The notes: generated from the sequence alone by a model not told the origin. 64,000 nucleotides of DNA from Shewanella cutis (GCF_022410515.1 NZ_JACSDI010000003.1:124001-188000); one strand, 5' to 3'; shown: positions 37,008 to 46,014, numbered from the stretch's first letter. A program made the numbers and translations.

Positions 37008-38999
37008 TTATTTAGCAGTTGGTGGTAGTGGGACAATTTCAAAGTTGGCATCGAACTGGACTAAGGTCGACATGATTTTTCCAAAAGCGGTTTTATCGCC
37101 TTCCAGTTTGGCACTGCCGTTAGCCAGTAAGTCTTTAAGGGGCGTTTTACCGAGTAAAATACCGGTAATATAACGCTTATCAATATAAAGATTGGTATCG
37201 GCCTCCATCGGTTTATCAACTTGAATATTACTTAAGTTACCGTTACTTAGCTCGACATAGAGTGTTTCTTGGGTGTCAGGGGTGATCACATTAAGCCTTA
37301 ACAGCCCAAGCTCAGCGGCTTTAATGCTATCCACTCTCACTGCGAGAAAGTCAAAAAGAGTCGAGATATCCATTTCGCTTAAAATATCTGCAGAGGCTGA
37401 TTTAGGGGCGCCGGGTTGAATACCTACCCTTAACTCTTGGGCACCCGTCAGATAAATATTGCGCCAGCCAGCGCCTTCGGCTTGATAACCCAGTTGCTCA
37501 TAGGTATCAGCAAGTAATTGTCTTGCCTCTGTATTATTAGGTTCTGCCATCACCACTTTATTGAGTGCGGTGGCCACAAAACGGTATTCGCCTTTGGCAT
37601 AGTCGGTTTTGGCATGTTTCAACACGGCGTTAGCGCCGCCCATATACTCAACAAATTTGGCGGATTCATCCTTTGTTGGTAGTGGGTTTAAGTTGGCCGG
37701 ATTCATATCGAAATAGCCTAAATACATGTTGTACACGGCTTTAGCATTATGGCTGTAGGTGCCGTGGTAACCATTGGTGTACCAAGTGTCGCGCACGGCC
37801 TTAGGGATAGTGGTTTGAATCGCATCGCCAATATCTTGAATACCCACCCCATTATTGGCTAAACGCAGGGTTTGATTATGGACAAGGCCATAGTTATCCC
37901 TTTGCATTCTTAAGTAGGCGTTGACATCCGCATTACCAAAGACGGGCGCGGAGTGGGCTTCAAACAGTACCTGCGCATCATCACCAAAGCGTGTTAGCAA
38001 TGCATTGATATCTTTAGACCATTTGATGGCATCCCGTACCTTTGCCCCGCGTAAGGTGTAAATGTTGTGCATGCCGTGGTAGGTGAGCTCACCTGTCCAT
38101 AGGGCCTTCATGGAGGGAATATAGGTGGCCATTTCCGAGGCGGCTTCGGTGCCCGAGGCATCCATAAACACCATTTCGATACCATCGATAGTGAGCGTTT
38201 CCCATTTATCTTTGCTGTTGAGGGTGATCTCGGGTTTTACGTAGGTGACTTCGCCTTTGGATAAGCCTTTTGCAAGTGCAGCATCGACAATGCCTTGCTC
38301 GTTGCGCTCTAACGTTGCGCCGTATTGGTAGGCGGCGCGGCGGCTCATGGCATTACCGGCAAGCACGTTTTCGTCAACAATTTCTTTGGTGATGTTATTG
38401 GAACCATAGACTTTGACGTTTGGGAACATGTCTTTGATGGCGCGGGAGCCGCCAAAATGATCTCCATGGCTGTGGGAATAAATCATCGCGACTACGGGTA
38501 AGTCATTACCCTCTGGTAAGTGTTTAAGCGCAAACTCAAGGGATTGCTTGGCGGACTCTTTGGTGAGTAATACGTCATAAAGGATCCAGCCTGTTTTACC
38601 GCGGATAAGGGTTAAGTTGGCTAAGTCGGTGCCTCGAACTTGATAAATACCATCGGTGACCTTGTATAAGCCGTTAGACACCATATTCAACTGGGCCTGG
38701 CGATACAGAGAAGGGTTCACAGTGTCTGGGATTTTATCGCCAATAAAGCTGAAATCGGCCCGTAAAATCGCTGCCGTAGGTTCATCGAGCTCCGCGATAA
38801 GATTCTTCGAAAATTCTTCAAAGGCTTTTTTATCGGCAAAATTAAGGTCCGCTGCCGTGGCTTTGTTTACCGCAATGGTTTGCTCGGTGGCAGGCTTTCC
38901 CTGATAGTGCAGGCTGATATGTTCATGCTCGTGTTCTGCCTCCACTGCACTTAAAGAGAAGCTGGCGATAATACTCAATGTCATCAAAGATTTTTGCAT
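37008..38999 (-). CDS. Alkyl/aryl-sulfatase, metallo-beta-lactamase fold (SdsA1/BDS1 type)
   Basis: A 663-residue exported enzyme that would cleave alkyl sulfates such as SDS to the alcohol and sulfate. A signal peptide ends near SAVEA, followed by a His-rich EHEHEH start of the mature protein. The zinc motif is SHSHGDHFGG (about residues 174-183), with further ligands in TGELTYHGMHNI and EAHSAPVFGN. The family's helical dimerisation domain follows, and the C-terminal SCP2-like domain includes ADILSEMDISTLFDFLAV. Size and order match SdsA1. A LysR gene is divergent with a 123-bp gap, so it is the likely regulator. Confidence 0.92.
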   Translation of the reverse strand: MQKSLMTLSIIASFSLSAVEAEHEHEHISLHYQGKPATEQTIAVNKATAADLNFADKKAFEEFSKNLIAELDEPTAAILRADFSFIGDKIPDTVNPSLYRQAQLNMVSNGLYKVTDGIYQVRGTDLANLTLIRGKTGWILYDVLLTKESAKQSLEFALKHLPEGNDLPVVAMIYSHSHGDHFGGSRAIKDMFPNVKVYGSNNITKEIVDENVLAGNAMSRRAAYQYGATLERNEQGIVDAALAKGLSKGEVTYVKPEITLNSKDKWETLTIDGIEMVFMDASGTEAASEMATYIPSMKALWTGELTYHGMHNIYTLRGAKVRDAIKWSKDINALLTRFGDDAQVLFEAHSAPVFGNADVNAYLRMQRDNYGLVHNQTLRLANNGVGIQDIGDAIQTTIPKAVRDTWYTNGYHGTYSHNAKAVYNMYLGYFDMNPANLNPLPTKDESAKFVEYMGGANAVLKHAKTDYAKGEYRFVATALNKVVMAEPNNTEARQLLADTYEQLGYQAEGAGWRNIYLTGAQELRVGIQPGAPKSASADILSEMDISTLFDFLAVRVDSIKAAELGLLRLNVITPDTQETLYVELSNGNLSNIQVDKPMEADTNLYIDKRYITGILLGKTPLKDLLANGSAKLEGDKTAFGKIMSTLVQFDANFEIVPLPPTAK

Positions 39000-39093
39000 T
39001 ATTTTACCTACCGATTAGTGGGATCGTGTCGTTGATGGTTTGAGTATAACCAGCTTGTGTATTTAGATAACTCGAGTTAGCTTGGGTTGTAAT

Positions 39094-39108
39094 ATTCATA
39101 TTGTGAAT
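39094..39108. promoter_or_regulatory. Possible LysR operator
   Basis: ATTCATATTGTGAAT has perfect 5-bp inverted arms around a 5-bp centre, matching the T-N11-A type of LysR box. It lies in the gap between the divergent sulfatase and LysR genes, 15 bp before the LysR start codon. Confidence 0.4.
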
Positions 39109-39122
39109 GAGTGTGCTCCCTT

Positions 39123-40058
39123 ATGCCGACACAAAAACCATTAGATTTAAACTTATTACGCGTGTTTATGGTGGTTTACCGTACTCGGTCATTCACCAAA
39201 GCGGCGCAGGAGTTAGATTTAACTCAGTCTTCCGTGAGTAATGCGATAAGTCGATTCAGAGCCTGGGTTGGGGAGTCGCTGTTTAATCGGGTAGGGCGAG
39301 GTATTGAGCCAACGGCGGTGGCGCGGGAAATGTACCGTAAGTTTGAGCAACCCATGGCTGATATCGAAACCGTATTACTGGGATTTGAGCATTTTGATCC
39401 CCGCTCAAGCCAGCGGCGCTTTTATGTATATGCCAATGAGTCGGTTATTGAAACGCTGCAAGCAGGTGTGCAAGCTTTATTGCTGGATGCGGATATCGAA
39501 GTGATTTTTCGTGAGTCGCCGCCACAGGAGGCGGAATTATATCGCGATATTTTGCTAGAGCGGGTTGCGGTGGCGATCGATATTAAACCCGCGCAGCAAA
39601 GTTTGCTCTCAAGTAAATTGCTCTTTACCGAAAATTTAGTGTGTATTGTCAGTCGGCAGCATCCTCGTATTCAGGGGGGCATTAGCCATGAACAGTATTT
39701 TGAGGAGAAACATGTCTTTTTAAATCTAAGGCGTTTTAATTTGACTGCGGGGGATTTGTTTACCGAAGGCGTGTTACCAAGGCGCAAGATGTACAGTGAA
39801 CAGTCATCCCTATTGAGCATGTTTGCAACCGTAGGTAAAAGTGAGGCTATAGGTATCGCACCTTTACGTTATGCCAGCCAATACGCTGACATTTTTGGCT
39901 TACAAATTTTGCCTATGCCACTGAAAACAAGGCCGATTGATTTGTATATGGTGTGGAGCAGTAAATACACCCAAAACCCGAGCCATCAATGGTTACGAAG
40001 CTTATTGCTCAGCGCCAGTAGAATGTCTGCGAATGAAAAAGCTCTGACTCACTCGTAG
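39123..40058 (+). CDS. LysR family transcriptional regulator
   Basis: A 311-residue LysR-type regulator. The N-terminal winged helix-turn-helix is standard (LDLNLLRVFMVVYRTRSFTK and AAQELDLTQSSVSNAISRFR, about residues 7-46). An effector-binding domain of two lobes follows (about 90-300, with VCIVSRQHPRI). The ATG at 39123 is favoured over an in-frame GTG at 39111. The divergent alkylsulfatase gene is the probable target; the inducer is unknown. A hairpin overlapping the stop codon ends the gene. Confidence 0.9.
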   Translation: MPTQKPLDLNLLRVFMVVYRTRSFTKAAQELDLTQSSVSNAISRFRAWVGESLFNRVGRGIEPTAVAREMYRKFEQPMADIETVLLGFEHFDPRSSQRRFYVYANESVIETLQAGVQALLLDADIEVIFRESPPQEAELYRDILLERVAVAIDIKPAQQSLLSSKLLFTENLVCIVSRQHPRIQGGISHEQYFEEKHVFLNLRRFNLTAGDLFTEGVLPRRKMYSEQSSLLSMFATVGKSEAIGIAPLRYASQYADIFGLQILPMPLKTRPIDLYMVWSSKYTQNPSHQWLRSLLLSASRMSANEKALTHS

Positions 40059-40085
40059 TGATTGCGAGTGAGTCGGAGCTTAGTT
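40041..40085 (+). terminator. Terminator hairpin overlapping the LysR stop codon
   Basis: GCTCTGACTCACTCG (40041-40055) pairs with CGAGTGAGTCGGAGC (40065-40079) at 14 of 15 positions, and TTAGTTT follows. The TAG stop lies in the loop. Confidence 0.65.
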
Positions 40086-40123
40086 TGAGGTGCTTACCTC
40101 TAAGTGTTGGTTGGCTATCTTAA

Positions 40124-40984
40124 TTACTGTCTGGCTAACCTGTGGCTTTCACCCGGATGCTCAAAGTCACTGCGGTAGGGGTTAATGTCTAAGCCGCCAC
40201 GACGGGTATAACGGGCGTATACAGTTAACTTAGCGCAGTGGCAATAATGTTTTAGGTCGACAAAAATTCGCTCGACACATTGTTCGTGAAACTCATTATG
40301 CTGGCGGAATGAAATTAGATAGCGGAGTAGCTTCTCGCGATCGATTTTAGGCCCTTGATAACGGATCATCACACTGCCCCAGTCGGGCTGAGAGGTGATT
40401 AAGCAATTTGATTTCAACAGATTAGAGTTGAGTGTCTCGGCAACAATTTGTTTGTCATCTGTGCTGTTTTCAAGATAATCGGGATTAAAATCATAGTCAC
40501 TAACTTCAATATCGAGGTCGTCAATGCAGGTGCCTGGCAGTTCGACGACACGCTGAATACCAAAACTTTTAGGCTCAATAATCTTAACGGTCACATCACC
40601 TTGGGCACATTCACTGAGATCTTTCACTAAGGTTTTTTGCACCGCATCGAGATTATCGAATTTGGTTTGATTAAAACTGTTTAAATACAGTTTGAAGGAT
40701 TTTGACTCGATCAGATTTTGGCTTGCATGACTGAGCTGAATGTCAGCGATGGCCACCATAGGTTTGCCCTTCGCATTTAGCCAAGACAGCTCATAGGCCG
40801 TCCAGATATCGGCCCCGTGGAAAGGTAAACTTTCTGCAGTTAGGTTGATAGCGTTACGGTTAAGTGAGCGAGGAACCCCTTGCAGCAGCGACGCATCATA
40901 CTCGGCTTGGTAATCAGTAACTTTACCTAACGTTAAGCCCGCAAGCTCTTTTGCATCACTATAGGGATCGTGATTGTGTGTCAT
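40124..40984 (-). CDS. queF: QueF, NADPH-dependent 7-cyano-7-deazaguanine reductase
   Basis: This enzyme reduces preQ0 to preQ1 in queuosine tRNA modification. It belongs to the long (E. coli-type) QueF form: the catalytic Cys is in [20 protein letters not shown] and the Glu/His substrate motif is in [14 protein letters not shown]. The N-terminus [20 protein letters not shown] matches the E. coli family start. The ATG at 40984 gives 286 residues; a second ATG at 40999 is possible, and further upstream codons in the same frame are unlikely to be translated. The gene is divergent from syd, a common Shewanella arrangement. Confidence 0.94.
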   Translation of the reverse strand: MTHNHDPYSDAKELAGLTLGKVTDYQAEYDASLLQGVPRSLNRNAINLTAESLPFHGADIWTAYELSWLNAKGKPMVAIADIQLSHASQNLIESKSFKLYLNSFNQTKFDNLDAVQKTLVKDLSECAQGDVTVKIIEPKSFGIQRVVELPGTCIDDLDIEVSDYDFNPDYLENSTDDKQIVAETLNSNLLKSNCLITSQPDWGSVMIRYQGPKIDREKLLRYLISFRQHNEFHEQCVERIFVDLKHYCHCAKLTVYARYTRRGGLDINPYRSDFEHPGESHRLARQ

Positions 40985-41043
40985 CAATACTGTTTCCATG
41001 TCAAAATAGGCGCACATTATACCCGAAATTGGATTGTGCTTAA

Positions 41044-41694
41044 GTGTCTTGTCTGCCTGCTCTCGATAAATTTTTGCAAAACTATCATCAGTCTTACCTA
41101 TCAACTTTAGGCGAATTACCACGATATTACCCTCAAGGTGAGCCATCTTTGTGTATTCAAGGGGAGTTTGTTGAGGCGTCAACTGCGGCGGTGAGTTGGC
41201 TACCAGTTAAGCGTGAACAGCCTGGCAGCTTTACTAACGTTGAACATGCATTGGAGCTTACGTTATGGCCCGATATCCATAGCTTCTATGGTCAGTATTT
41301 TGCCGCGCCCGTGCTCTTTGACTCAACCTGGGGCTCGGGAGAATTATTACAGGTATGGAATGAGGCGGATTTTGATGCCCTACAGCAAAATATCATTGGG
41401 CATTTGATGATGAAGCAAAAGCTCAAGCAACCGCCCACCTGGTTTATTGGTTTGCTTGATGAAGGCGATAAGATGCTAACGGTGGATAATGCTGATGGTA
41501 GTGTATGGGTGGAAATCCCCGGCGAGCTTCCCTCTACCCAATTGGCACCGAGTTTAGCGGAATTTATTGCGGCGTTATCGCCACGTATTGCGCCACCGGT
41601 GAAACACGAGGAACTCCCCATGCCGGCACAGGATCATCCGGGGATTTTTGCCAGCTTTAAACGAATGTGGCACAACTTAACGGGTAAGCGCTAA
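41044..41694 (+). CDS. syd: Syd, SecY-interacting protein
   Basis: A 216-residue peripheral protein expected to bind SecY on the cytoplasmic face and to act in quality control of the translocon. Recognisable features are the N-terminal helix [27 protein letters not shown], the acidic [17 protein letters not shown] block, and [20 protein letters not shown]. The start is GTG at 41044, which aligns with the usual Syd N-terminus. It is divergent from queF with about 60 bp between the starts. The C-terminal 30 residues ([20 protein letters not shown]) look like an extension relative to E. coli Syd. Confidence 0.9.
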   Translation: MSCLPALDKFLQNYHQSYLSTLGELPRYYPQGEPSLCIQGEFVEASTAAVSWLPVKREQPGSFTNVEHALELTLWPDIHSFYGQYFAAPVLFDSTWGSGELLQVWNEADFDALQQNIIGHLMMKQKLKQPPTWFIGLLDEGDKMLTVDNADGSVWVEIPGELPSTQLAPSLAEFIAALSPRIAPPVKHEELPMPAQDHPGIFASFKRMWHNLTGKR

Positions 41695-41778
41695 ACGCAC
41701 GAATTCTCTTACAAAAGACTCTTGCAAAGTGTTTTGCAAACTCGACATCACGCATTTGAGCGGCCGAGTATTGCTATA

Positions 41779-42041
41779 ATACCAATCGTATTAAATATCT
41801 GTTCATTCAGCGGGAATTCAACGGGCTTTAGACAAGGCGAAGGCTTGAAGGCATAGTGGTGCTCTGCCTAAGCCTTAAACGCAGTATAAAGCACGTTCAA
41901 CCCGCCCTTCGGGAGCCTCACAGGCATCTCACTCCCGTGTTACATTGACTTAAAAGGGAATAACCATTTCTTTGTCAATGCGCCTTGGATTGAGATGCCT
42001 TTGAGGCTCTGAACTGATTAGATGTTTAATGTGATTGGTAT
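41779..42041. mobile_element. MITE-like element, about 263 bp
   Basis: The ends are inverted repeats of about 30 bp: the left begins ATACCAATCGTATTAAATAT, and the right, read on the other strand, begins ATACCAATCACATTAAACAT. A second inverted pair lies inside (GAGCCTCACAGGCATCTCA against TGAGATGCCTTTGAGGCTC, one mismatch). No transposase frame is present. This nested-palindrome build fits a miniature inverted-repeat element mobilised in trans. It fills the gap between syd and the DUF2310 gene. Confidence 0.7.
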
Positions 42042-42053
42042 AAAATGGGATGG

Positions 42054-42827
42054 TTATTGATGATCCCAAGACAAGTTAGACACTATGCGGCAAGGTTCGC
42101 AACGAAAGTGGAACATATCTAATAAAGGTTCGTCGAGTTTCCACGCGTGACTGCCACAACGCGGACAGGGGCGAGCGAGTTCTGATGCCAGATCTTGGCC
42201 TCCTACCCGATACAAATAATAGTAAGTGGGAATGTGGGTGAGATACTCGATTCGGCCGCGGAGGTCCCAACCTCTTCTAAATAAATCGCTACTTGGATTG
42301 GATAACTCTTCTAACGCAGCAAATTCTGCTTTAGTGGCCGCGGCCATTTGCAATTCATCACAGGCCTGCCATTCACTCTGCCAGCGGATAATACGTTTAT
42401 GATCACCATTAAAAGTGGCTGGGATCTGATACAGCGGAATGGGCAGCAAGTTATCGCCACTTCGCAGGGGCGAACACATATGGACATAGCTAGTGTAGAG
42501 TAACTGCCAGCTAGGCTGCTCAGTGTTACTGACCTCAGAATTAATGTCCTGACCGATAAATTTTTCTCGCGGTGCTAAGAGCTTAGCATCAGTTAATTCT
42601 GCTAGAGCCTTTTTTACCCAAGGACTGTGATAGCGATGTGTTAGGCTGTTTTTTTCAGGTGTAAGCAGGCGTACGCGAAATTCGCCATCATTAAAGGCGA
42701 CAGCAAATTCGCGACCTAACACTTGGCCATTGGCGCGGTATGCTTCCAGTAATTGATTAATCGCACGCTCTGCCGCACTAATGGTGGTATCGGCAAAGCA
42801 TTCAAAGCGCAGTTCGGTGACAAACAT
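42054..42827 (-). CDS. DUF2310 zinc-ribbon protein
   Basis: A 257-residue protein of the DUF2310 family (described as zinc-ribbon-containing and possibly nucleic-acid-binding). The C-terminal ribbon is clear: CPRCGSHAWKL near residue 218 and HFRCEPCRIVSN near 239, four cysteines in CxxC pairs. The N-terminal half is a mixed fold ending in QPSWQLLYTSYVHMCSPLRS. The function is unknown. Its ATG overlaps the stop of the upstream gene (TAATG), so the two are translationally coupled. Confidence 0.82.
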   Translation of the reverse strand: MFVTELRFECFADTTISAAERAINQLLEAYRANGQVLGREFAVAFNDGEFRVRLLTPEKNSLTHRYHSPWVKKALAELTDAKLLAPREKFIGQDINSEVSNTEQPSWQLLYTSYVHMCSPLRSGDNLLPIPLYQIPATFNGDHKRIIRWQSEWQACDELQMAAATKAEFAALEELSNPSSDLFRRGWDLRGRIEYLTHIPTYYYLYRVGGQDLASELARPCPRCGSHAWKLDEPLLDMFHFRCEPCRIVSNLSWDHQ

Positions 42828-43210
42828 TAAACGGATTTTCCTTGGAGTTCGAGTTGATTAACGCGGTGTTTTAACTCGATAAGTTCATTTGTCAGTTGCA
42901 TGATCTCGTTGTTTTTTAAAGCGAGGGCCTGTTCAATGCCTTGTTGCAACTGGGCTAACTGTTGCGCCAGTGTGGCGACTGTGAGTGGCGAAGCTTCGGC
43001 GGTATGTGTTTCTTCAATCACGTGCTGTGATTGGGCCGCTAAACGTTCCCGCTCGGCTTTAGGTATCGATTTAAATTGCTGTAATCCTTGGATTAATATC
43101 GGCATAGGAATTTTGTTGTCAACACGGCTTTTTATCAGGGCAAGGCTTGGGGTTTTACCGCTGGCGTCGAGTGCACATGCTGCCGCTAACACTTGGTCAA
43201 TCGGACTCAT
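42827..43210 (-). CDS. Hypothetical protein with helical N-domain and coiled coil
   Basis: A 127-residue protein. The N-terminal half (SPIDQVLAAACALDASGKTP through PMPILIQGLQQF) resembles a small helical, possibly DNA-binding domain. The C-terminal half is a strong coiled coil (LTVATLAQQLAQLQQGIEQA and MQLTNELIELKHRVNQLELQ). No function is known. It is the first gene of a two-gene operon with the DUF2310 protein, with a one-base TAATG overlap. Confidence 0.7.
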   Translation of the reverse strand: MSPIDQVLAAACALDASGKTPSLALIKSRVDNKIPMPILIQGLQQFKSIPKAERERLAAQSQHVIEETHTAEASPLTVATLAQQLAQLQQGIEQALALKNNEIMQLTNELIELKHRVNQLELQGKSV

Positions 43211-43358
43211 AATAAGTGAAATTCCTTATTTTATGTTGTGTTTTTTACTAACTTACCTGTGGTGTGGTTATTTTAGTTATTATAAATCAATGGATTGATG
43301 TTTGGCATTGATTTTGCTTTTTAAGCATTTTTATAACAAATACACAGGAAGTCATAAT

Positions 43359-43757
43359 ATGAACGCAAATATTAATCGCAAACTTATCGCGGTCACGTTT
43401 TTAGGGTTAGCAAGCTTAGGTCTTAGCGGTTGTGTGGTCAATGTCGGCGATGGTGAATCGGATTGGGATCGCTCTGAGTCTTGGGAAAAAGTGCAGGATA
43501 AAAATCGCTCTAATCTGGCCAAGCTAAGCCTTAGTATGAGTAAAGACCAAGTGATGACGCTAATGGGGGCCCCAGACTTGAGCGAGTCTTATTTGCAGCA
43601 AAGCGCTGGGCAAGCCGATAAAGAAGTATTGGTGCTGTTTTATCGTACTCAACGTTCCCATAGCGATGGCAAAACCACTAAGGATGAATGCACGCCCGTT
43701 GTGCTGAGTAATCATGTTTTAGTGGGGTGGGGTGATACAGCCTATAACAAGATTTAA
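43359..43757 (+). CDS. DUF3192 family lipoprotein
   Basis: A 132-residue protein from the ATG at 43359, which has AGGAAG seven bases upstream; the longer frame from 43302 is not favoured. The signal peptide ends in the lipobox LGLSGC (Cys near residue 23). The mature part contains LSMSKDQVMTLMGAPDLSES, typical of DUF3192 and of BamE/SmpA-like folds, and VLVLFYRTQR. It is probably an outer-membrane or periplasmic lipoprotein of unknown role. Confidence 0.85.
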   Translation: MNANINRKLIAVTFLGLASLGLSGCVVNVGDGESDWDRSESWEKVQDKNRSNLAKLSLSMSKDQVMTLMGAPDLSESYLQQSAGQADKEVLVLFYRTQRSHSDGKTTKDECTPVVLSNHVLVGWGDTAYNKI

Positions 43758-43787
43758 CCACGGCTAAGACAACGCCTCAAAGACACT

Positions 43788-43816
43788 GAAAGCCCAAAAA
43801 ATTAGGGCTTTCTTAA
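43788..43816 (+). terminator. Terminator hairpin after the DUF3192 gene
   Basis: GAAAGCCC (43788-43795) pairs with GGGCTTTC (43805-43812) around an A-rich loop; the following T tract is weak. It overlaps the 3' end of the broken DUF2789 frame on the other strand. Confidence 0.5.
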
Positions 43817-44035
43817 CTGAGTATCAAGCTGTTCAATTAGTTTGGTCCACTGTGCGTCAGCTTATAACGCTTCGGTGAGAAAACTCTTTTGCGCTTGTGT
43901 CCAAAAAGTCGCTTCAGTTAAGTGGATTTGCGATGCCAGCTTGTGGGGTGCCATATATTGCGCAATGGCATTGGGTTGGCTCTCTAAGCCTAGCTGTTCA
44001 AATAGATGACTTAAATCGACTGGTGTTGTATCCAT
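43802..44035 (-). pseudogene. DUF2789 gene interrupted by an in-frame stop
   Basis: From the ATG at 44035, preceded by a strong GGAGGGAGGGAG ribosome site, the frame reads MDTTPVDLSHLFEQLGLES and continues to FWTQAQKSFLTEAL, the typical start of a DUF2789 protein. At codon 58 (43864-43862) there is a TAA. The same frame then continues without a shift as ADAQWTKLIEQLDTQLRKP to a second TAA at 43804-43802, which is exactly the expected family C-terminus (total 77 codons). A single base change to TAA explains this. The product would be a 57-residue truncated protein lacking the last helix. Confidence 0.8.
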
Positions 44036-44188
44036 TCTATCTCTCCCTCCCTCCGATGATTAGCCTGTTATCTAGGTTATGTTTTTGTGTGAAAGATGCA
44101 ATCAATGATTAAAATTTGCACTTTTTTGTTTCCTTGGTACATTGATAAAGACTCATAAGAGTGTGAGCTAAATCAAGGAATTCTAATA

Positions 44189-44827
44189 ATGGACAATAAT
44201 ACCTTGGATGAGTATCGTGCAGTTTATCTCACCGCAGAAGATTTACGCTTGGCCGCTTCAATTCTCTACAATGCGTATCATGATGATCCCTTTTTTGTTG
44301 ATGCTTTATCCTCCTCAGACAAATTTGCCTACGAACAAAAATTGCGCGCCGCGATTCGCGAAGAGCTCAATACCTTATGGCAGCAAAAGCAAGCCTTAAT
44401 TGGACTCTTTGACGGTACGCACTTAGTGGGGGTCGCTTGCGTTGTTACCCAAGAAGTGCCACTGGGAGAAGGTCGCTATTGGCACTGGCGGCTCAAAATG
44501 TTGCTGGGCACTGGTTGGCAATCTACCCAGGCCATGATGAAAAAAGAATCAACCATTTTGGAGTTGTTACCAAACCAGCGTTGTGGGGTTTTGCAATTTA
44601 TTGCTTTAGCGCCAAACGAACAAGGTAAAGGGCTGGGCCATCAACTTGTCCAAGCTGCAGTGAGTTGGTGCGATGAGCAGCCAAATCTTGAAGGTATAGG
44701 CGTGTTTACCACTCAGGAAGCCCATACGCATTTATTTAAACAACATGACTTTGTCTCCTTGGGAGAGTTGGTCATTGGCAGTGTGACTGGACAACTACTT
44801 TTTTATACAGGTAAACATGATGAATGA
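44189..44827 (+). CDS. GNAT family N-acetyltransferase
   Basis: A 212-residue acetyltransferase. The acetyl-CoA-binding motif is LQFIALAPNEQGKGLGHQLV (about residues 145-164, with the Q-x-x-G-x-G pyrophosphate loop). It is followed by VSWCDEQPNLEGIGVFTTQE and LFKQHDFVSLGE, as expected for the second half of a GNAT fold. The substrate is unknown. The last 11 bases overlap the start of the DUF962 gene, so the pair is co-translated. Confidence 0.88.
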   Translation: MDNNTLDEYRAVYLTAEDLRLAASILYNAYHDDPFFVDALSSSDKFAYEQKLRAAIREELNTLWQQKQALIGLFDGTHLVGVACVVTQEVPLGEGRYWHWRLKMLLGTGWQSTQAMMKKESTILELLPNQRCGVLQFIALAPNEQGKGLGHQLVQAAVSWCDEQPNLEGIGVFTTQEAHTHLFKQHDFVSLGELVIGSVTGQLLFYTGKHDE

Positions 44828-45125
44828 ACGTTATCGCTCTTTCGCTGAGTTTTATCCTTTCTATCTATCCCAGCATCAAGACCGGCGTTGTCGGCAGCTG
44901 CATTTTATTGGGAGTATGATTGTGCTGGCATTATTGGGATCTGCGTTGATTACGACCCACTGGGGTTTATTGGTACTTATCCCGCTAGTGGGATACGGAT
45001 TTGCTTGGGTTGGCCATTTTGTCTTTGAACGTAATCGACCTGCGACATTCCAATATCCGCTATACAGTTTGATGGGAGATTGGGTGATGTTTGCCCAAAT
45101 ACTGATGGGTAAAATAAAGTACTGA
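44817..45125 (+). CDS. DUF962 (Mpo1-like) membrane protein
   Basis: A 102-residue protein of the DUF962/Mpo1 family. The signature is an N-terminal FYLSQHQDRRCRQLHFIG and the conserved WVGHFVFERNRPATFQYPLY, between and after which lie hydrophobic spans (SMIVLALLGSALI, WGLLVLIPLVGYGF). The yeast homologue Mpo1 is an iron-dependent dioxygenase acting on 2-hydroxy fatty acids; the conserved His residues fit a metal site, but activity here is inference. It overlaps the GNAT gene. Confidence 0.87.
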   Translation: MMNERYRSFAEFYPFYLSQHQDRRCRQLHFIGSMIVLALLGSALITTHWGLLVLIPLVGYGFAWVGHFVFERNRPATFQYPLYSLMGDWVMFAQILMGKIKY

Positions 45126-45157
45126 ATTTTTACCTATTAGTGAGAAGCTGACTCGCG

Positions 45158-45175
45158 TGTGAGAGATCGCTTACA
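45158..45175 (+). promoter_or_regulatory. GacA/UvrY box upstream of Csr RNA 1
   Basis: TGTGAGAGATCGCTTACA matches the response-regulator consensus TGTAAG-N6-CTTACA with one substitution. An extra half-site TGTAAG lies at 45181-45186. It is centred about 130 bp before the predicted start of the first GGA-rich RNA, as in csrB/csrC genes of other gammaproteobacteria. Confidence 0.7.
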
Positions 45176-45296
45176 AAGCCTGTAAGATAAAATGTTTTCT
45201 TGCTGATTGTTTTATACATCATTTTTTTAAAAATAATTAAATTTCAATGCTTTGAGCTGCAGTTGGCATATGTTGGATGAAATTTAAACTGATAGT

Positions 45297-45869
45297 TGTT
45301 CTTCTGAGGGAACAAAAAAGGCGGGATTCACGTAGAATTCATTCATCGCCAAAATAAATGGATAGCACGGATAGCAATACTGGCGAAATGGACGCAAGAA
45401 GCTACGAATTTAGGTTCTTGGATTTGAACCTCTGATGGTAGGGAAACTGTCATCAACCTAGGATAGGTTAAGGAAAAGCAGGACTGCTTTCTCACGGATG
45501 ATACAGGATACAACGCTTGTTAGGACGACAGGTTTAAGGATGAGAAAGGATATGCTTAAGGATTAAGCATGACTCGGTGCAGGATGTGTCGAGTAAAGGG
45601 ATAAGTATAAGGGTGAACAGCTTGTACTCGTCTATGGAAGGCACTAAGCAGGATGCGTTATGGAGTGAGTCATAGGATGTGACTGGAGCCGAAATAGGAT
45701 TTTCGGGTCAATGGATTGAGTGTTATGGTGAAACCATCACACAGGGAAAATTTAGGGATACAGGGACGATTGTAGGATGCACGCGTACGCATGGATGGTG
45801 CAGGGAGCACGAATGAGCAGGATGGCTTATAGAGGATAAATGGGGCGCACACAGTGCGCCCTTTCTTTT
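45297..45869 (+). ncRNA. csrB: CsrB-family regulatory RNA, copy 1 (CsrA-sequestering)
   Basis: This stretch has no protein gene but about 33 GGA triplets in some 570 nt, mostly as AGGA, AGGGA or ACGGA, where chance predicts about nine. Many sit in the loops of small hairpins, for example AAAGCAGGACTGCTTT, CTTAAGGATTAAG, CCGAAATAGGATTTTCGG and GTGCAGGGAGCAC. Such repeats bind and titrate the translational regulator CsrA. The 5' end is estimated from TTGGCA (45263-45268) and a weak TAAACT -10 (45285-45290); the 3' end is a strong terminator. The 3' part shares 24 identical bases (45787-45810 with 46830-46853) with copy 2. The names csrB and csrC for the two copies are arbitrary. The length is greater than that of the E. 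coli CsrB. Confidence 0.8.
45843..45869 (+). terminator. Terminator of Csr RNA 1
   Basis: GGGCGCAC (45843-45850) and GTGCGCCC (45854-45861) form a perfect stem with a 3-nt loop, followed by TTTCTTTT. Confidence 0.92.
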
Positions 45870-46014
45870 GAGACTATAAAATTTTCGAGTGTGAATGCGC
45901 TCTATTTCCCATTGCAATGTACATAAATATCGACCCGCTTATACATTGAAAAATAGCGTTCTAGCATTGCTCGGCTTTAGTTGCTGATACAAACCAAAGG
46001 GTAAATGGCTTTGG

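Noticed and set aside
40985..41182. N-terminal extension of the QueF frame into syd
   Set aside because: The extension is not QueF-like and is antisense to the syd start; the family N-terminus fits the ATG at 40984.
43897..44112. 71-codon plus-strand frame
   Set aside because: It is the shadow of the broken minus-strand DUF2789 gene, which has family likeness and a strong ribosome site.
45670..45917. Minus-strand frames of 60-64 codons opposite the first GGA-rich RNA
   Set aside because: They have no ribosome site or known domain and overlap the terminator of the predicted RNA; better explained as non-coding.
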